Shown piece after piece: positions 36,806-45,473 of a stretch of DNA of 64,000 bases (position 1 is the stretch's first letter; the number at the start of each line of letters is the position of its first letter). Origin of the DNA: Shimia isoporae. Lineage in GTDB: Bacteria; Pseudomonadota; Alphaproteobacteria; Rhodobacterales; Rhodobacteraceae. Position numbers and translations under genes: made by a program. The stretch lies in NCBI RefSeq assembly GCF_004346865.1, contig NZ_SMGR01000004.1, forward strand, positions 186,001 to 250,000, in the 5' to 3' direction. Under the pieces are notes generated by a model. The model was not told the origin of the DNA. It did no database searches and was given only the letters and a program-made list of their open reading frames with translations.

Positions 36806-37885
36806 TCAGTTGCGGAAGTTGGCGCCGAACCAGCGTTCAATCAGAGCGTCATAGGTTCCATCTTCGCGTAGTTTGAGCAGAGATTGATCAATCTCTTCCC
36901 GCATCGCGCTGTCGGAAGGCAGTGCGATGCCATAGTTTTCAGGGCGGTAGACACGCTCAATGACCCGCGCCTTGGACTTCGGGTTAGAGCTAACGTGGTA
37001 GGCGAGGATCGGACCGTCAAAAACCACTGAGTCAATGGTTCCAGCATCGAAATCCGCCAGCATTTCCTGTGGAGAAATGTATCCGGTAAATCGGATCTCG
37101 CGCTGGTTCAGGAAGTCCGCACTTGTGGATCCAATAACTGTTCCGACATCGCGACCATCCAGATCGTTGATACTGTCGACGCTCTCCTGCAACGCTTCAA
37201 CTGTCACCGCGGCGGTGATTGTTGCAACGAAGACAGACACGACAAAGAGGCTTGCAACGACCAGAATGACCGCAAAAAAGCGGCCCGGCCGCGATTGCGG
37301 CATACGTTCTTCAAAACCGCCGTTCACAACAAGGTTCAGCGCCCACCAGAAAGATGGGAAAAGCGCGTCTTTGGCCGGACGGTCAAAGTAAGGTTGATGG
37401 CGGCGCTCGAAGATCCACATCAGCATGCCTCCCCCGAAAAGAAGCCCTAAAGCGATCAAAATTGCGGTGCCGATTTCGCGGGTTAGAAGGCCGCCTACGC
37501 GACCCAAGGCGCTGACCTCCGCAGGCATCAGGATTTGGATGCCACTCGCAAAGATGGGTTGGCTGAAATCCATTTCGACTTCGCGGGCTGCGGTGATCGA
37601 AATGTTGGCTATGGCACCGTCGACTGCTTCGGACTTAACCGCGTCAAGCATAGCGCTGAAGCTTTCCGCTGGAGCAAAGGATACGCTCCGCCCCAGATCG
37701 TCGGCAATGGCGCGCATAAGGTCTACGCTGAACCCCTCGGGTGAACCGTTTTCAGTTTCCAGAATTGCAAAGGGAGGGCGATCAACTGTTGCGAAGACCA
37801 TCGCGTCGTTTGATTGCGCCAACACGGCAGATGCGAAATTGAGAAGGGTCACGGTCGTCAGTGCGACGGCGGCAAGGAGTTTCAT
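36806..37885 (-). CDS. GluR0-like prokaryotic ionotropic glutamate-receptor homologue
   Basis: A 359-residue protein with the domain order of prokaryotic glutamate-receptor channels: signal peptide (1-23), ligand-binding S1 (24-125), TM1 (139-158), re-entrant pore segment (176-195), a second TM helix (203-228) and S2 (232-355). S1 has ITAAREVEMDFSQP with Arg101 at the alpha-carboxylate-binding position, and S2 has VVFDGP with Asp290 where the amino group is normally bound. The pore reads NLVVNGGFEERMP and lacks the TVGYG potassium filter of GluR0. No fourth helix is seen. It abuts dapD stop to stop. It could instead be a periplasmic-binding-protein fusion. Confidence 0.75.
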   Translation of the reverse strand: MKLLAAVALTTVTLLNFASAVLAQSNDAMVFATVDRPPFAILETENGSPEGFSVDLMRAIADDLGRSVSFAPAESFSAMLDAVKSEAVDGAIANISITAAREVEMDFSQPIFASGIQILMPAEVSALGRVGGLLTREIGTAILIALGLLFGGGMLMWIFERRHQPYFDRPAKDALFPSFWWALNLVVNGGFEERMPQSRPGRFFAVILVVASLFVVSVFVATITAAVTVEALQESVDSINDLDGRDVGTVIGSTSADFLNQREIRFTGYISPQEMLADFDAGTIDSVVFDGPILAYHVSSNPKSKARVIERVYRPENYGIALPSDSAMREEIDQSLLKLREDGTYDALIERWFGANFRN

Positions 37886-38029
37886 GGCGAAAGTCTATCC
37901 TGATTTCGCGTTTCCTTAGCCTGTGCAGAAAAAAGCGGTCAACTAGTGCCTTTGGGTGACCCAAGGGAAATCAGTGGCTTTGGTCTCAATTATCGATCAT
38001 TCGGGGTGTTTTGCAGCTCTTGGTTGCAT

Positions 38030-38746
38030 CTAGGCTGCATGCAGCAGTGCTCTGGCTTCTTGTTCTCGTAGGGACACGCGTGCCACAGGACCATATCCAT
38101 AGCCCATAAACCGATCGGTGTTGGGCATGTGCGAAAGGATTTCCTGCCGCGTATCGGCGTCGAACATGTCTAGTGTCTCGTGGCTGGGGTGGTAGCTTTC
38201 GCAGTCCAAGCCATTGGCACGGACAATTTCGTGCCGGTCGAAAAGCAGATGGACATACGTTACTGGCAGGCCGTCATCGCGGAGTTTGACGGAAGTGCCA
38301 TTCACAAGATCTCCTGCACGGATCAGCACTTCGCGTTCCCCGAAAAGGGTGGTGGCTGCATCAGATTGCAGCAAAACCCGGTGATTTCTGGAAAATGAAA
38401 TGGCATCGTGGTTGCCCAGCACACCTGCAGCGATTTCAACAGGAGCATCTTTGCCGGTGGCGAGGCGTCCGGATCGCCCGATCCATTGAAGTTCCTGATA
38501 CCCGTTGTCCCGTGTCAGAACTCGATCGCCTGGCGAAAGGGTTTCAATAGCGACCATTCCCTTCTGAGTGACGATCTGTGTACCGGCGACAAAACAAGGT
38601 ACGGATGTCTTGGAACAAGTCCCGACTTCTGGACGTCGCAGTGACGGAACCATAGTGGTCCGAACACTTTCGCCAAACGCCACGGGCAGTTCGCTTCCGG
38701 CACGGAATGCGGTGGCCTGTGTGGAATGGCCCAGCGAGTCGGTCAT
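38030..38746 (-). CDS. Hint-domain protein, short form
   Basis: A 238-residue protein. The Hint domain begins at Cys51 (VPCFVAGTQIVTQKGMVAI), has the LSPGDRVLTRDNG turn, the block-B His in FSRNHRVLLQ, and the late FDRHEIVRANGLDCESYHP segment, ending about residue 200. The N-terminal region of only 50 residues has no recognised fold. Catalytic Cys and His are present, with no C-terminal His-Asn. The ATG at 38746 follows GGGGGG; the frame's earlier start would add 17 residues. It is upstream of, and on the same strand as, the receptor-like gene. No signal peptide. Confidence 0.75.
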   Translation of the reverse strand: MTDSLGHSTQATAFRAGSELPVAFGESVRTTMVPSLRRPEVGTCSKTSVPCFVAGTQIVTQKGMVAIETLSPGDRVLTRDNGYQELQWIGRSGRLATGKDAPVEIAAGVLGNHDAISFSRNHRVLLQSDAATTLFGEREVLIRAGDLVNGTSVKLRDDGLPVTYVHLLFDRHEIVRANGLDCESYHPSHETLDMFDADTRQEILSHMPNTDRFMGYGYGPVARVSLREQEARALLHAA

Positions 38747-38953
38747 GAGTGCCCCCCGGCATAGTGTATTCGGCTGGTGTGGGCGGATTACCCGCACACC
38801 TGTCCCGATTGAAAAGATTGTTCAAAAGTGACGGTCAGGGGTTACCAAGTGGTGAGCAGGGCTCAACAAGTTGCCTAAACTTTTAGGTGTTGAAGGACCC
38901 TTTATGTCTCGCCGGTTGACCGAGGCGGTCCATGCGCGTTATGGCCTGCCGCC

Positions 38954-39331
38954 ATGAGCAACTCAAAGTCCGCCCCAAAGAAGAAATCGCGTCAGCAGGT
39001 TTTTACCTTGTTGGTCCAAGTTGGTCGTAAGGAAGACGATGGTCTTCCGGATGGGGCGACCGGTGGTGCCCTTATGATTTATGCAAGCGGCGTTGACGAA
39101 GCTGAGGCTGTTCGTGAAACCGTAGCGATCCTGAAGCAGGCAGATTTGAACCCGCTCGACGTGACGGGATACGGCACAATTGAGGAGCGTGAAGCTCAGG
39201 GTCATGAAATCGATCAGGCCGAACGCGATCTTATGCAGCGAGCGCTTGACGAGAACTCTGTAGTCGTTGCCCAGATGACGCCGTTTTATCATGGCGAAGA
39301 AAGCGACGGGGCGGATCAGCCGCAGCACTGA
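38954..39331 (+). CDS. Conserved-type hypothetical protein
   Basis: A 125-residue soluble protein. A basic N-terminus (KSAPKKKSRQQ) is followed by an alternating beta/alpha pattern (FTLLVQVGRKEDDGLP, GALMIYASGVDEAEAVRETVAILKQ) and an acidic C-terminus. This resembles a small ferredoxin-like or ACT-like fold, but I do not recognise a family. It is an island among Hint genes on the opposite strand, with its stop 12 bases from the end of the next Hint gene. Function unknown. Confidence 0.6.
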   Translation: MSNSKSAPKKKSRQQVFTLLVQVGRKEDDGLPDGATGGALMIYASGVDEAEAVRETVAILKQADLNPLDVTGYGTIEEREAQGHEIDQAERDLMQRALDENSVVVAQMTPFYHGEESDGADQPQH

Positions 39332-39343
39332 CTTTGTTTTTGG

Positions 39344-40438
39344 TCAGGCCGCACGCTGCGCAGCCAACGTCAAAGCCTCAAATTCTCTCAACACCGGGTA
39401 GGCCGTTCGCGAATGTTCGGGTAGGTCAACACGGGCGAACTGGCCGAGAAGGCTGGCGCGGAGGACATCCTTGCGACGTCGAATTCGTCCCAAATCGAGA
39501 CTTTCCAAATAGGTGCCGGCAACAAGAAGCGCATCGTGATCTGGCAAAATCAGTTGGCAATAAGTGACCAGCGGTTCGCTCTTGATTGGTTTGGCTGCGG
39601 TGCCGTGAAGCAAATGTCCTGCAGGCACAAGCACGTATTCAGATCCGAAAGTGTATTCCACTCGCGAACCGCCAATCACCAGCCGCTGTGTGGGCCCTAC
39701 TACTATCGGTTCTTGTAGCCCGAAGAATGGCGCGCGAAGGCGGATTGGCGTGAATTGGCCGGCGGCAGGGACAGATCGTTTGATGGTGTTGAGAACCGGC
39801 ACAATGTCGCCCTGAGTCGTCTGCACCAAATCGCCTCGTTTCAGCGATCCTGCAGGCACGTAGCCCTCCGCCGTCATAACCGGTGTATCGTTGGTCATTG
39901 TGGGCATCGGACCTACGGGTTCGACCCGGTCGCTCAGAGCAGCGTAGATCACGTCTGGCGAAAGCACGCGGGACAATTCATCGTGAACAAACTCGCACAT
40001 ATCCTCCGGCGACAACGCTACTGGATTGATCAAGTCTTTGACGGCTATCCGGAAGGTGCCGGGGCGTTCAACGCACAAACGTCCGCGGAATTGGTCCAGG
40101 TCCCAACTGTAGGTGATGCGAATGACGTCAGCGCGGCCTCCGGTGTCCAGATTGACCGCGGTATGAAAGGTCTCGCTTCCGCGGTTCAGAACCAAAACGA
40201 CTCCGCCGCCGGGAACTGCCTGCAAGGACAAGCGCACACCACTGCGTGTCTGAGGCGCATATCCCAGAAGCATTTGCGGTTTGTCATATGGCGAAACACG
40301 AGTTTCCACCACAAGGCTACCTGTTGTCATCGGCGCGCGCAGGTCTACGAGGTCTCTACCCGGTTTCTGTCCGTAGCGCGCCAGCCCGTCCAACCGAAAC
40401 AGGGTCCGTGTCTTGTCGATCAAAGCCAGCCAACTCAT
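39344..40438 (-). CDS. Degenerate Hint-domain protein
   Basis: A 364-residue protein. Residues 1-170 contain an unrecognised beta-rich domain, and 180-330 align to a Hint domain (DTPVMTAEGYVPAGSLKRGD, PDHDALLVAGTYLES). The catalytic residues seen in its neighbours are lost: the Cys position is Thr180 (PMPTMTNDT), and the block-B His is Gln in GPTQRLVI. It therefore cannot use the standard N-S acyl shift. It may be an inactive structural copy that still folds as Hint. It lies between two intact Hint genes on the same strand. Confidence 0.7.
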   Translation of the reverse strand: MSWLALIDKTRTLFRLDGLARYGQKPGRDLVDLRAPMTTGSLVVETRVSPYDKPQMLLGYAPQTRSGVRLSLQAVPGGGVVLVLNRGSETFHTAVNLDTGGRADVIRITYSWDLDQFRGRLCVERPGTFRIAVKDLINPVALSPEDMCEFVHDELSRVLSPDVIYAALSDRVEPVGPMPTMTNDTPVMTAEGYVPAGSLKRGDLVQTTQGDIVPVLNTIKRSVPAAGQFTPIRLRAPFFGLQEPIVVGPTQRLVIGGSRVEYTFGSEYVLVPAGHLLHGTAAKPIKSEPLVTYCQLILPDHDALLVAGTYLESLDLGRIRRRKDVLRASLLGQFARVDLPEHSRTAYPVLREFEALTLAAQRAA

Positions 40439-40448
40439 GCCTGTCCCC

Positions 40449-42017
40449 TCAACTCGCCAATGCCCAGTTGGCCATTGCGGTCACTTCGAATGTTTTCAAT
40501 CCCGGTCGTGCCATTTGGCCATAGCCGGTGCCGCCTTTGTTCTTCAGCTCGGGAAAAAGCGCGCAAAGTTCTTTGACAATTTCAGGATCGAAACTTGCGG
40601 AGGTCTGTGGTCCGGGCAGATAGCTTTCCGTGGCCAGTTTTTCCGAAAAGACGATCTGGTGGTCGTCAAAAAGCAAGTGATGGTATTCCACTGTACCACC
40701 TTCGAGTTGGCGGATCGTTTTGCCGTTCACGAGGTCTCGGGCTTTGATCAGCACTTCTTCTTCGCCGAACAGTAACTCGGACCATGCGCCGCTGATGAGG
40801 ACGCGGTGTAGTGGTGACAGAGTCAGGGCCCGGTGATCGCCAAAAGTGCCTTCGTCAATCAGGATCGGAGCGAACTTGCCTCGGGCATCAACCGTGCGCG
40901 ACCCGTGCCAGCGCACAGGCTGAGGGCCATTGTCCATCGTTTCGACGAGGTCATCTACGGCGATATGTTCGACTGGCACTTCGCCAAATGGCGTCAGGAT
41001 GAAGGTTCCTGCTGCAAAACAGGGTGCCTGGTTGATCGTGATAAAGCCGGTGTCGGTCGTGCCAGTCGAGCTTTCGACCTGATAGGTGAGGTTGACGGTT
41101 TCTTCATCGCTGTCGCCTTCGACGGTCACGGTGCCGTCGGAGTTCAGTGTGATGATCTGGCCGCTGCCAAGCGTGATCGGAACCCCAACCACAGCTGTCT
41201 GTCCGGCGATGTGGGTTATTGTGAGGGTGCCGCCGGTGGTATTGGTGTCGTTTGCCAGTAGGTTGACGGTTTTGGTTCCGTCAGGAGCAACGTTCACCGT
41301 ATCGGTGTTGGCGATCAGGCTGGTTTGCAAAGAGTCCGCTGCAATCAGCAGGCTACTGTCGTAGCTGCTGTCAGACACGTCGGCGATTATGATTTGCAGG
41401 GTGTTTATGTCGTTGGCGTTGACCGGAATGGTCAACGTCATGGTCATGGTGAAGCCGTCCATTTCGGTGTTGTAGGCATCACCGGTGTTGTCGATGAACA
41501 GGCTTTCGTTTTCGCCGCCGTTAATGTTTCCGGGGTCAACATCTCCGTTGCCGATTTCCATCGGCACAAAGACCCCATTGATCGAAACTGCCACAAAATC
41601 CTGATAGATCGAGTTCACGTATTCCGGGTATTCTTCGGATGCGAACACGAACTGCATGGTGAGCGTATCACCTGTCGGAATGAACTCCACCTCGAGCATC
41701 GCAGCGTCATAGGTATTCGCACCGGCAAGCGCGTTCAGGGTCGGGTCGTTGTCGACTCCGTTCATGTTTGAGGACTGGTTGGTGTCCTGGTTGTATTCCC
41801 CGTTACGGTTGGTGAAATTGCGCGCGTTGCCGGTCGATAGAATTACGCCGCTGTCTCCCGGCGTGACACCGGGCGAGATCGTATCGCCATTGGTATAAAC
41901 GCCGGACGCATTATTGTCGCCGGTGTAAGTGGCGCTTTCGATACTTACACCTTCGCCAAAGATGGTTTGTGCCATCTCTTCCGCGGTCGCGCCGCGGTCA
42001 ACTGGTAGTCTAGGCAT
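40449..42017 (-). CDS. Choice-of-anchor-L plus Ig-like protein with C-terminal Hint domain
   Basis: A 522-residue protein. Residues 10-230 carry a choice-of-anchor-L-type domain (LTMQFVFASEEYPEYVNSI, AVSINGVFVP). About 236-330 resembles an Ig/cadherin-like repeat (TVNLLANDTNTTGGTLTI), and the Hint domain starts at Cys333 (APCFAAGTFILTPFGEVPV) with LSPLHRVLIS and FDDHQIVFSE. Catalytic Cys and His are intact. There is no signal peptide, although the repeats are typical of secreted proteins, so a non-Sec route such as type I secretion is possible. The start at 42017 is chosen by domain content and a weak AGGG site. Confidence 0.75.
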   Translation of the reverse strand: MPRLPVDRGATAEEMAQTIFGEGVSIESATYTGDNNASGVYTNGDTISPGVTPGDSGVILSTGNARNFTNRNGEYNQDTNQSSNMNGVDNDPTLNALAGANTYDAAMLEVEFIPTGDTLTMQFVFASEEYPEYVNSIYQDFVAVSINGVFVPMEIGNGDVDPGNINGGENESLFIDNTGDAYNTEMDGFTMTMTLTIPVNANDINTLQIIIADVSDSSYDSSLLIAADSLQTSLIANTDTVNVAPDGTKTVNLLANDTNTTGGTLTITHIAGQTAVVGVPITLGSGQIITLNSDGTVTVEGDSDEETVNLTYQVESSTGTTDTGFITINQAPCFAAGTFILTPFGEVPVEHIAVDDLVETMDNGPQPVRWHGSRTVDARGKFAPILIDEGTFGDHRALTLSPLHRVLISGAWSELLFGEEEVLIKARDLVNGKTIRQLEGGTVEYHHLLFDDHQIVFSEKLATESYLPGPQTSASFDPEIVKELCALFPELKNKGGTGYGQMARPGLKTFEVTAMANWALAS

Positions 42018-42319
42018 ACCGCTCTGCCCTTGATCTCTGCCTCGTCGAGGACAGGACCAAACAGCGCGCGCATCACTTTGCGTGATACGACTCCAATACA
42101 TCGCGCACCGTTTTCGGCGTCTTAGATGCGGGCCCTTGGGGCGGGAACTGCTGGTGACCTGCCTCGGTCATTTGTTATTGCGACCAATAAACATCAAATT
42201 TTTCGGTCTGTTAAGGGGTTTATCGGGTTGCGGTAAGTCTTGCTGATGCTTTTGTGGCTTTCAGGCCCACTCTGCCTGTGCGAAACCCTGTTTAGCCAAT
42301 TTTTCGACAAGAGGATGCT
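42018..42319. promoter_or_regulatory. Divergent intergenic region between Hint gene and dapE
   Basis: About 300 bases without a gene, between divergent units. A short inverted repeat, ATCAC with GTGAT around five bases (42073-42087), lies in the region upstream of the Hint gene. AGAGGATGCT precedes the dapE ATG. I see no clear promoter hexamers, no terminator and no repeat. Confidence 0.35.
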
Positions 42320-43465
42320 ATGTCCGAAACCGATGCCGCCCAACTCACCGCCGATTTGATCCGTTGCCCATCGGTGACACCGACCGAAGGTGGTGCACTG
42401 GTCCTTCTGGAGAACTTGTTGTCTGACGCTGGATTTGAATGCACGCGTGTCGATCGCGGGGAAGTTTCCAACCTTTTTGCCCGCTGGGGTACCAAGGGCC
42501 ACGACAGGACTTTCGGCTTCAACGGCCACACCGATGTGGTGCCTGTTGGTGACGAAGCAGCATGGTCGGCTGACCCGTTTGGCGCCGAAGTGCGGGACGG
42601 GATCATGTTTGGACGAGGTGCAACGGATATGAAGTCTGGTGTCGCGGCCTTTGCGGCAGCTGCCGTTGACTTTGTGACCAACACCCCTCCGGACGGCGCC
42701 ATCGTTCTGACCATTACTGGTGACGAAGAGGGCGATGCGATCGACGGTACTACCGCTTTGCTGGACTACCTGGATTCCGAAGGCGAGAAGATGTCCGTTT
42801 GTCTGGTCGGTGAACCGACTTGCCCGAACGAGATGGGTGAAATGATGAAGATCGGCCGTCGTGGTTCGCTTACGGCCTATTTCAAATTTTCGGGGAAACA
42901 GGGGCATTCGGCCTATCCACATCGCGCCAACAACCCATTGCCGGCTATGGCACGTTTGATGGATGTAATGTCATCCCACACATTGGACGAAGGTACCGAG
43001 CACTTTGATGCCTCCACGCTTGCTGTTGTGACAATGGACACGGGCAATCCAGCGACAAATGTGATTCCGGCTGAGTGCAAAGCCACCCTGAACATCCGGT
43101 ACAACGACACGCATTCAGGTGCTTCATTGACTGCATGGATGCAGGGATTGGTCGACGCAGTCGCGGCGGACACAGGTATCACGATTGATATGGACGTGAA
43201 GATCTCTGGAGAGAGCTTCATAACACCGCCCGGCCCGTTGTCCGAGTTGGTTGCCGCCGCTGTCTATGCAGAAACAGGTCGAACTCCTGAGCTGTCAACA
43301 TCTGGCGGAACATCCGACGCGCGCTTCGTTCAGCATCATTGTCCTGTGGTTGAATTCGGGCTTGTGGGCAAAACAATGCACCAGGTTGATGAAAACGTTC
43401 CTGTGGCGCAGATTCACCAGCTCAAAGGCATCTACACACGGATTTTGCGTGACTATTTCGCCTGA
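42320..43465 (+). CDS. dapE: Succinyl-diaminopimelate desuccinylase
   Basis: A zinc aminopeptidase-like M20 hydrolase of 381 residues, which removes succinate from N-succinyl-LL-diaminopimelate. The metal ligands are recognisable: [12 protein letters not shown] with His and Asp, DEEGDA with the catalytic and metal Glu, GEPT, and a C-terminal His in [10 protein letters not shown]. Family-specific features match DapE rather than ArgE. It overlaps the following transferase start by 17 bases. dapD lies 5.5 kb upstream, so the lysine/diaminopimelate pathway is locally clustered. Confidence 0.93.
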   Translation: MSETDAAQLTADLIRCPSVTPTEGGALVLLENLLSDAGFECTRVDRGEVSNLFARWGTKGHDRTFGFNGHTDVVPVGDEAAWSADPFGAEVRDGIMFGRGATDMKSGVAAFAAAAVDFVTNTPPDGAIVLTITGDEEGDAIDGTTALLDYLDSEGEKMSVCLVGEPTCPNEMGEMMKIGRRGSLTAYFKFSGKQGHSAYPHRANNPLPAMARLMDVMSSHTLDEGTEHFDASTLAVVTMDTGNPATNVIPAECKATLNIRYNDTHSGASLTAWMQGLVDAVAADTGITIDMDVKISGESFITPPGPLSELVAAAVYAETGRTPELSTSGGTSDARFVQHHCPVVEFGLVGKTMHQVDENVPVAQIHQLKGIYTRILRDYFA

Positions 43466-44060
43466 ACTTGATCCGCGCTGGCGACGTCGGCTCGTCGTAA
43501 TGGTCAAGGAACCGCATCCGGGGCGGGTCAAGACCCGCCTTGGGCGCGACATCGGTTTGACAGCAGCCGCGTGGTGGTTCCGACACCAATCTGCGAGCCT
43601 TATTCGGCGACTTCGAGATCCGAGATGGGAATTAACACTGGCGGTATCGCCGGATGTCGAGGGACTAGAGTCCCGCGTTTGGCCGCAGGATGTGCCACGT
43701 GTGCCGCAAGGAACCGGCAACCTGGGGGATCGCATGGGCCGTATTTTGCGCCACATGCCCGTTGGGCCGGTGTGTATTATCGGCGCTGATATTCCCGGCA
43801 TCACGCGAGGGCACATCGCCGCCGCATTTCAGAGTCTTGGTGACAACGAGGCGACGTTTGGCCCCGCGCCTGATGGTGGTTATTGGCTCGTTGGCCTGAA
43901 GCGCGTGAACCCACCTCCGCCCTCGTTGTTCGCGGGGGTTCGATGGTCCACCAAGCATGCGCTTTCGGATTCGCGTGCAACCTTGAAGGGATATCGAGTG
44001 GCGACTCTGGCTGCGCTGGCTGATGTAGACACCGCGACGGACTTGCCGCCGCGAGGCTAG
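43449..44060 (+). CDS. DUF2064/TIGR04282-type transferase
   Basis: A 203-residue protein like the cofactor-type nucleotidyl or glycosyl transferase A family (TIGR04282, rSAM/selenodomain-associated transferase 1). Seen directly: [18 protein letters not shown] near the start, GADIPGI and [12 protein letters not shown] start it at the GTG at 43449, overlapping dapE. The ORF upstream of this is shadow sequence. The family is a GT-A-like fold of unclear substrate. It ends seven bases from the convergent FMN reductase gene. Confidence 0.72.
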   Translation: MTISPELDPRWRRRLVVMVKEPHPGRVKTRLGRDIGLTAAAWWFRHQSASLIRRLRDPRWELTLAVSPDVEGLESRVWPQDVPRVPQGTGNLGDRMGRILRHMPVGPVCIIGADIPGITRGHIAAAFQSLGDNEATFGPAPDGGYWLVGLKRVNPPPPSLFAGVRWSTKHALSDSRATLKGYRVATLAALADVDTATDLPPRG

Positions 44061-44067
44061 GACAAAA

Positions 44068-44610
44068 TCACTCGGCGGAAACGTCTGCTTTCAATGCGTC
44101 CATCAGGTTGGAAACTGAAGACGCATAGCGTTCGCTAACAAAGTGCCCGTTTTCGTCAAAAGCGTTCCCACTGTCGGCAATACCGACTTCCGGAGCCAGC
44201 GCGATGCGGGGCCGGAATGCTACAAGACAGGTGCGCAGCATGGTTTGTGCGCGGACACCACCAGCGCGGCCTGCCGCGGCACTCATGAGCGCAACCGGCT
44301 TTCCGACCATCGGTTTTTCGGAGTGCCTGCTGATCCAATCCAGAGCGTTTTTCAAAACACCAGTTATCGCGCCGTTATACTCCGGGGTGGAAATAAGAAC
44401 CGCATCTGCGGCAGCGATTTGCGACACTAGTGTGTCTACAGCGGGTGGAATTCCGTCTTCATCCTCAAAATCACCGTCATACAGCGGCAGGTTCAGGTCG
44501 GCTTCAACAAAGCGATCAGCGCCGTAAAGCCGCGCAGCCTCACGCAGGAGGGCAGAGTTTGTGGAGCCAGCGCGCAGAGCGCCGGAGATGCCAAGTAGAG
44601 TATGGGGCAT
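44068..44610 (-). CDS. NADPH-dependent FMN reductase family protein
   Basis: A flavodoxin-like quinone or FMN reductase of 180 residues. The FMN phosphate loop SGALRAGSTNSALL (9-22) and the PEYNGAITGVLKNALDW segment near 77-93 are diagnostic of the SsuE/ArsH/ChrR group. It is a small soluble enzyme. It lies on the minus strand between the DUF2064 gene (tail to tail) and the OmpA lipoprotein (upstream in the opposite reading). Physiological role (quinone reduction, redox stress) is inferred from the family only. Confidence 0.87.
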   Translation of the reverse strand: MPHTLLGISGALRAGSTNSALLREAARLYGADRFVEADLNLPLYDGDFEDEDGIPPAVDTLVSQIAAADAVLISTPEYNGAITGVLKNALDWISRHSEKPMVGKPVALMSAAAGRAGGVRAQTMLRTCLVAFRPRIALAPEVGIADSGNAFDENGHFVSERYASSVSNLMDALKADVSAE

Positions 44611-44648
44611 GAGTTGTCCTGTTCGTCGCTTTGTCAGTGATAGGTAAT

Positions 44649-44678
44649 GAAAAAGGCGCCGCTGACAAGCGACGCCTT
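44649..44678 (-). terminator. Rho-independent terminator of the OmpA-like gene
   Basis: A hairpin (AAGGCG with CGCCTT, then CGCT with AGCG after one mismatch, loop GACA) followed on the minus strand by TTTTTCATT. It lies 25 bases beyond the OmpA-like stop. Confidence 0.85.
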
Positions 44679-44702
44679 CCTAAATTTCCGATCCGGAGCG
44701 GG

Positions 44703-45350
44703 TTATGCCGCATTTGGCAGGATCACGATCTCCACGCGCCGGTTCTGATGTCGGCCAGCTTCGTCGAGGTTCGACGCAATTGGCTGGTCCTCGCCGCGGC
44801 CAATGGATTCGATGCGACCAAAAGGCACGCCGCCGGTCATCAACACATCCGCGACCGCATTGGCGCGGCGTTGCGAGAGGCCTTGGTTGTGCGCGGCAGT
44901 TCCGGTGTTGTCGGTGTGGCCAAGGACCTGCACGGTGGTGTCCGGGTAATCGTTCAGGCTGCTTGCAACCTTATAGAGGTCGTCCTCAAGGCTGGCGCTT
45001 ACCGTGGCGCTGTCAACGTCAAACAGGATGTCCTGTGGCATCGTCAGGATCAGGCGGTCGCCGGTGTTTTCGATACGAACGTCGCTGTCGAGTTGTTTGC
45101 GCAGTTCGGCTTCCTGCTTGGCCAAACTGTTGCCGATCAATGCACCAGCGCCTGCGCCAACTGCTGCGCCGATCAGCGGGTCGTTTTTAGTGGCGGCAGA
45201 AAGGCCGGCTCCGAGGATGCCACCGATGATGGCACCACTTGCGGCCTTGTTGGTGGTGTTTCCGTCGCCGGAGGTGACGTACGCCGGATCTGTACATGCG
45301 GTCAGGGCCACAAGTGAAACGGAACACAGAGTCAGAGTGATTTTCTTCAT
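44703..45350 (-). CDS. OmpA-family outer-membrane lipoprotein (YiaD-like)
   Basis: A 215-residue lipoprotein. The signal peptide ends in LTAC (Cys19). A glycine-zipper segment follows (GAIIGGILGAGLSAATK and GAAVGAGAGALIGNSL), then a C-terminal OmpA/peptidoglycan-binding domain with ILFDVDSATV and GHTDNTGTAAHNQGLSQRRA, including the peptidoglycan-contacting Asp and Arg. It probably anchors the outer membrane to peptidoglycan. It is transcribed alone, ending at a strong terminator, and its 5' region faces the Ada-like gene's 3' end. Confidence 0.9.
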   Translation of the reverse strand: MKKITLTLCSVSLVALTACTDPAYVTSGDGNTTNKAASGAIIGGILGAGLSAATKNDPLIGAAVGAGAGALIGNSLAKQEAELRKQLDSDVRIENTGDRLILTMPQDILFDVDSATVSASLEDDLYKVASSLNDYPDTTVQVLGHTDNTGTAAHNQGLSQRRANAVADVLMTGGVPFGRIESIGRGEDQPIASNLDEAGRHQNRRVEIVILPNAA

Positions 45351-45473
45351 GTCGATGCCTCAAAAATTGAGCCGGTATGCTCCGGCTTTGTCATATTTAT
45401 AAGGCAACGTGCGCGTGGCCCCAAGCGTTCCGAGCATCAGATCGGCGAAAAAGTGCCGAATTTTTCTGTCAAT

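Noticed and set aside
30803-42017. Inteins in Hint-containing genes
   Set aside because: No host protein is interrupted, no endonuclease insert is seen, and the C-terminal His-Asn plus Cys/Ser/Thr of inteins is absent, so these are hedgehog-like Hint domains.
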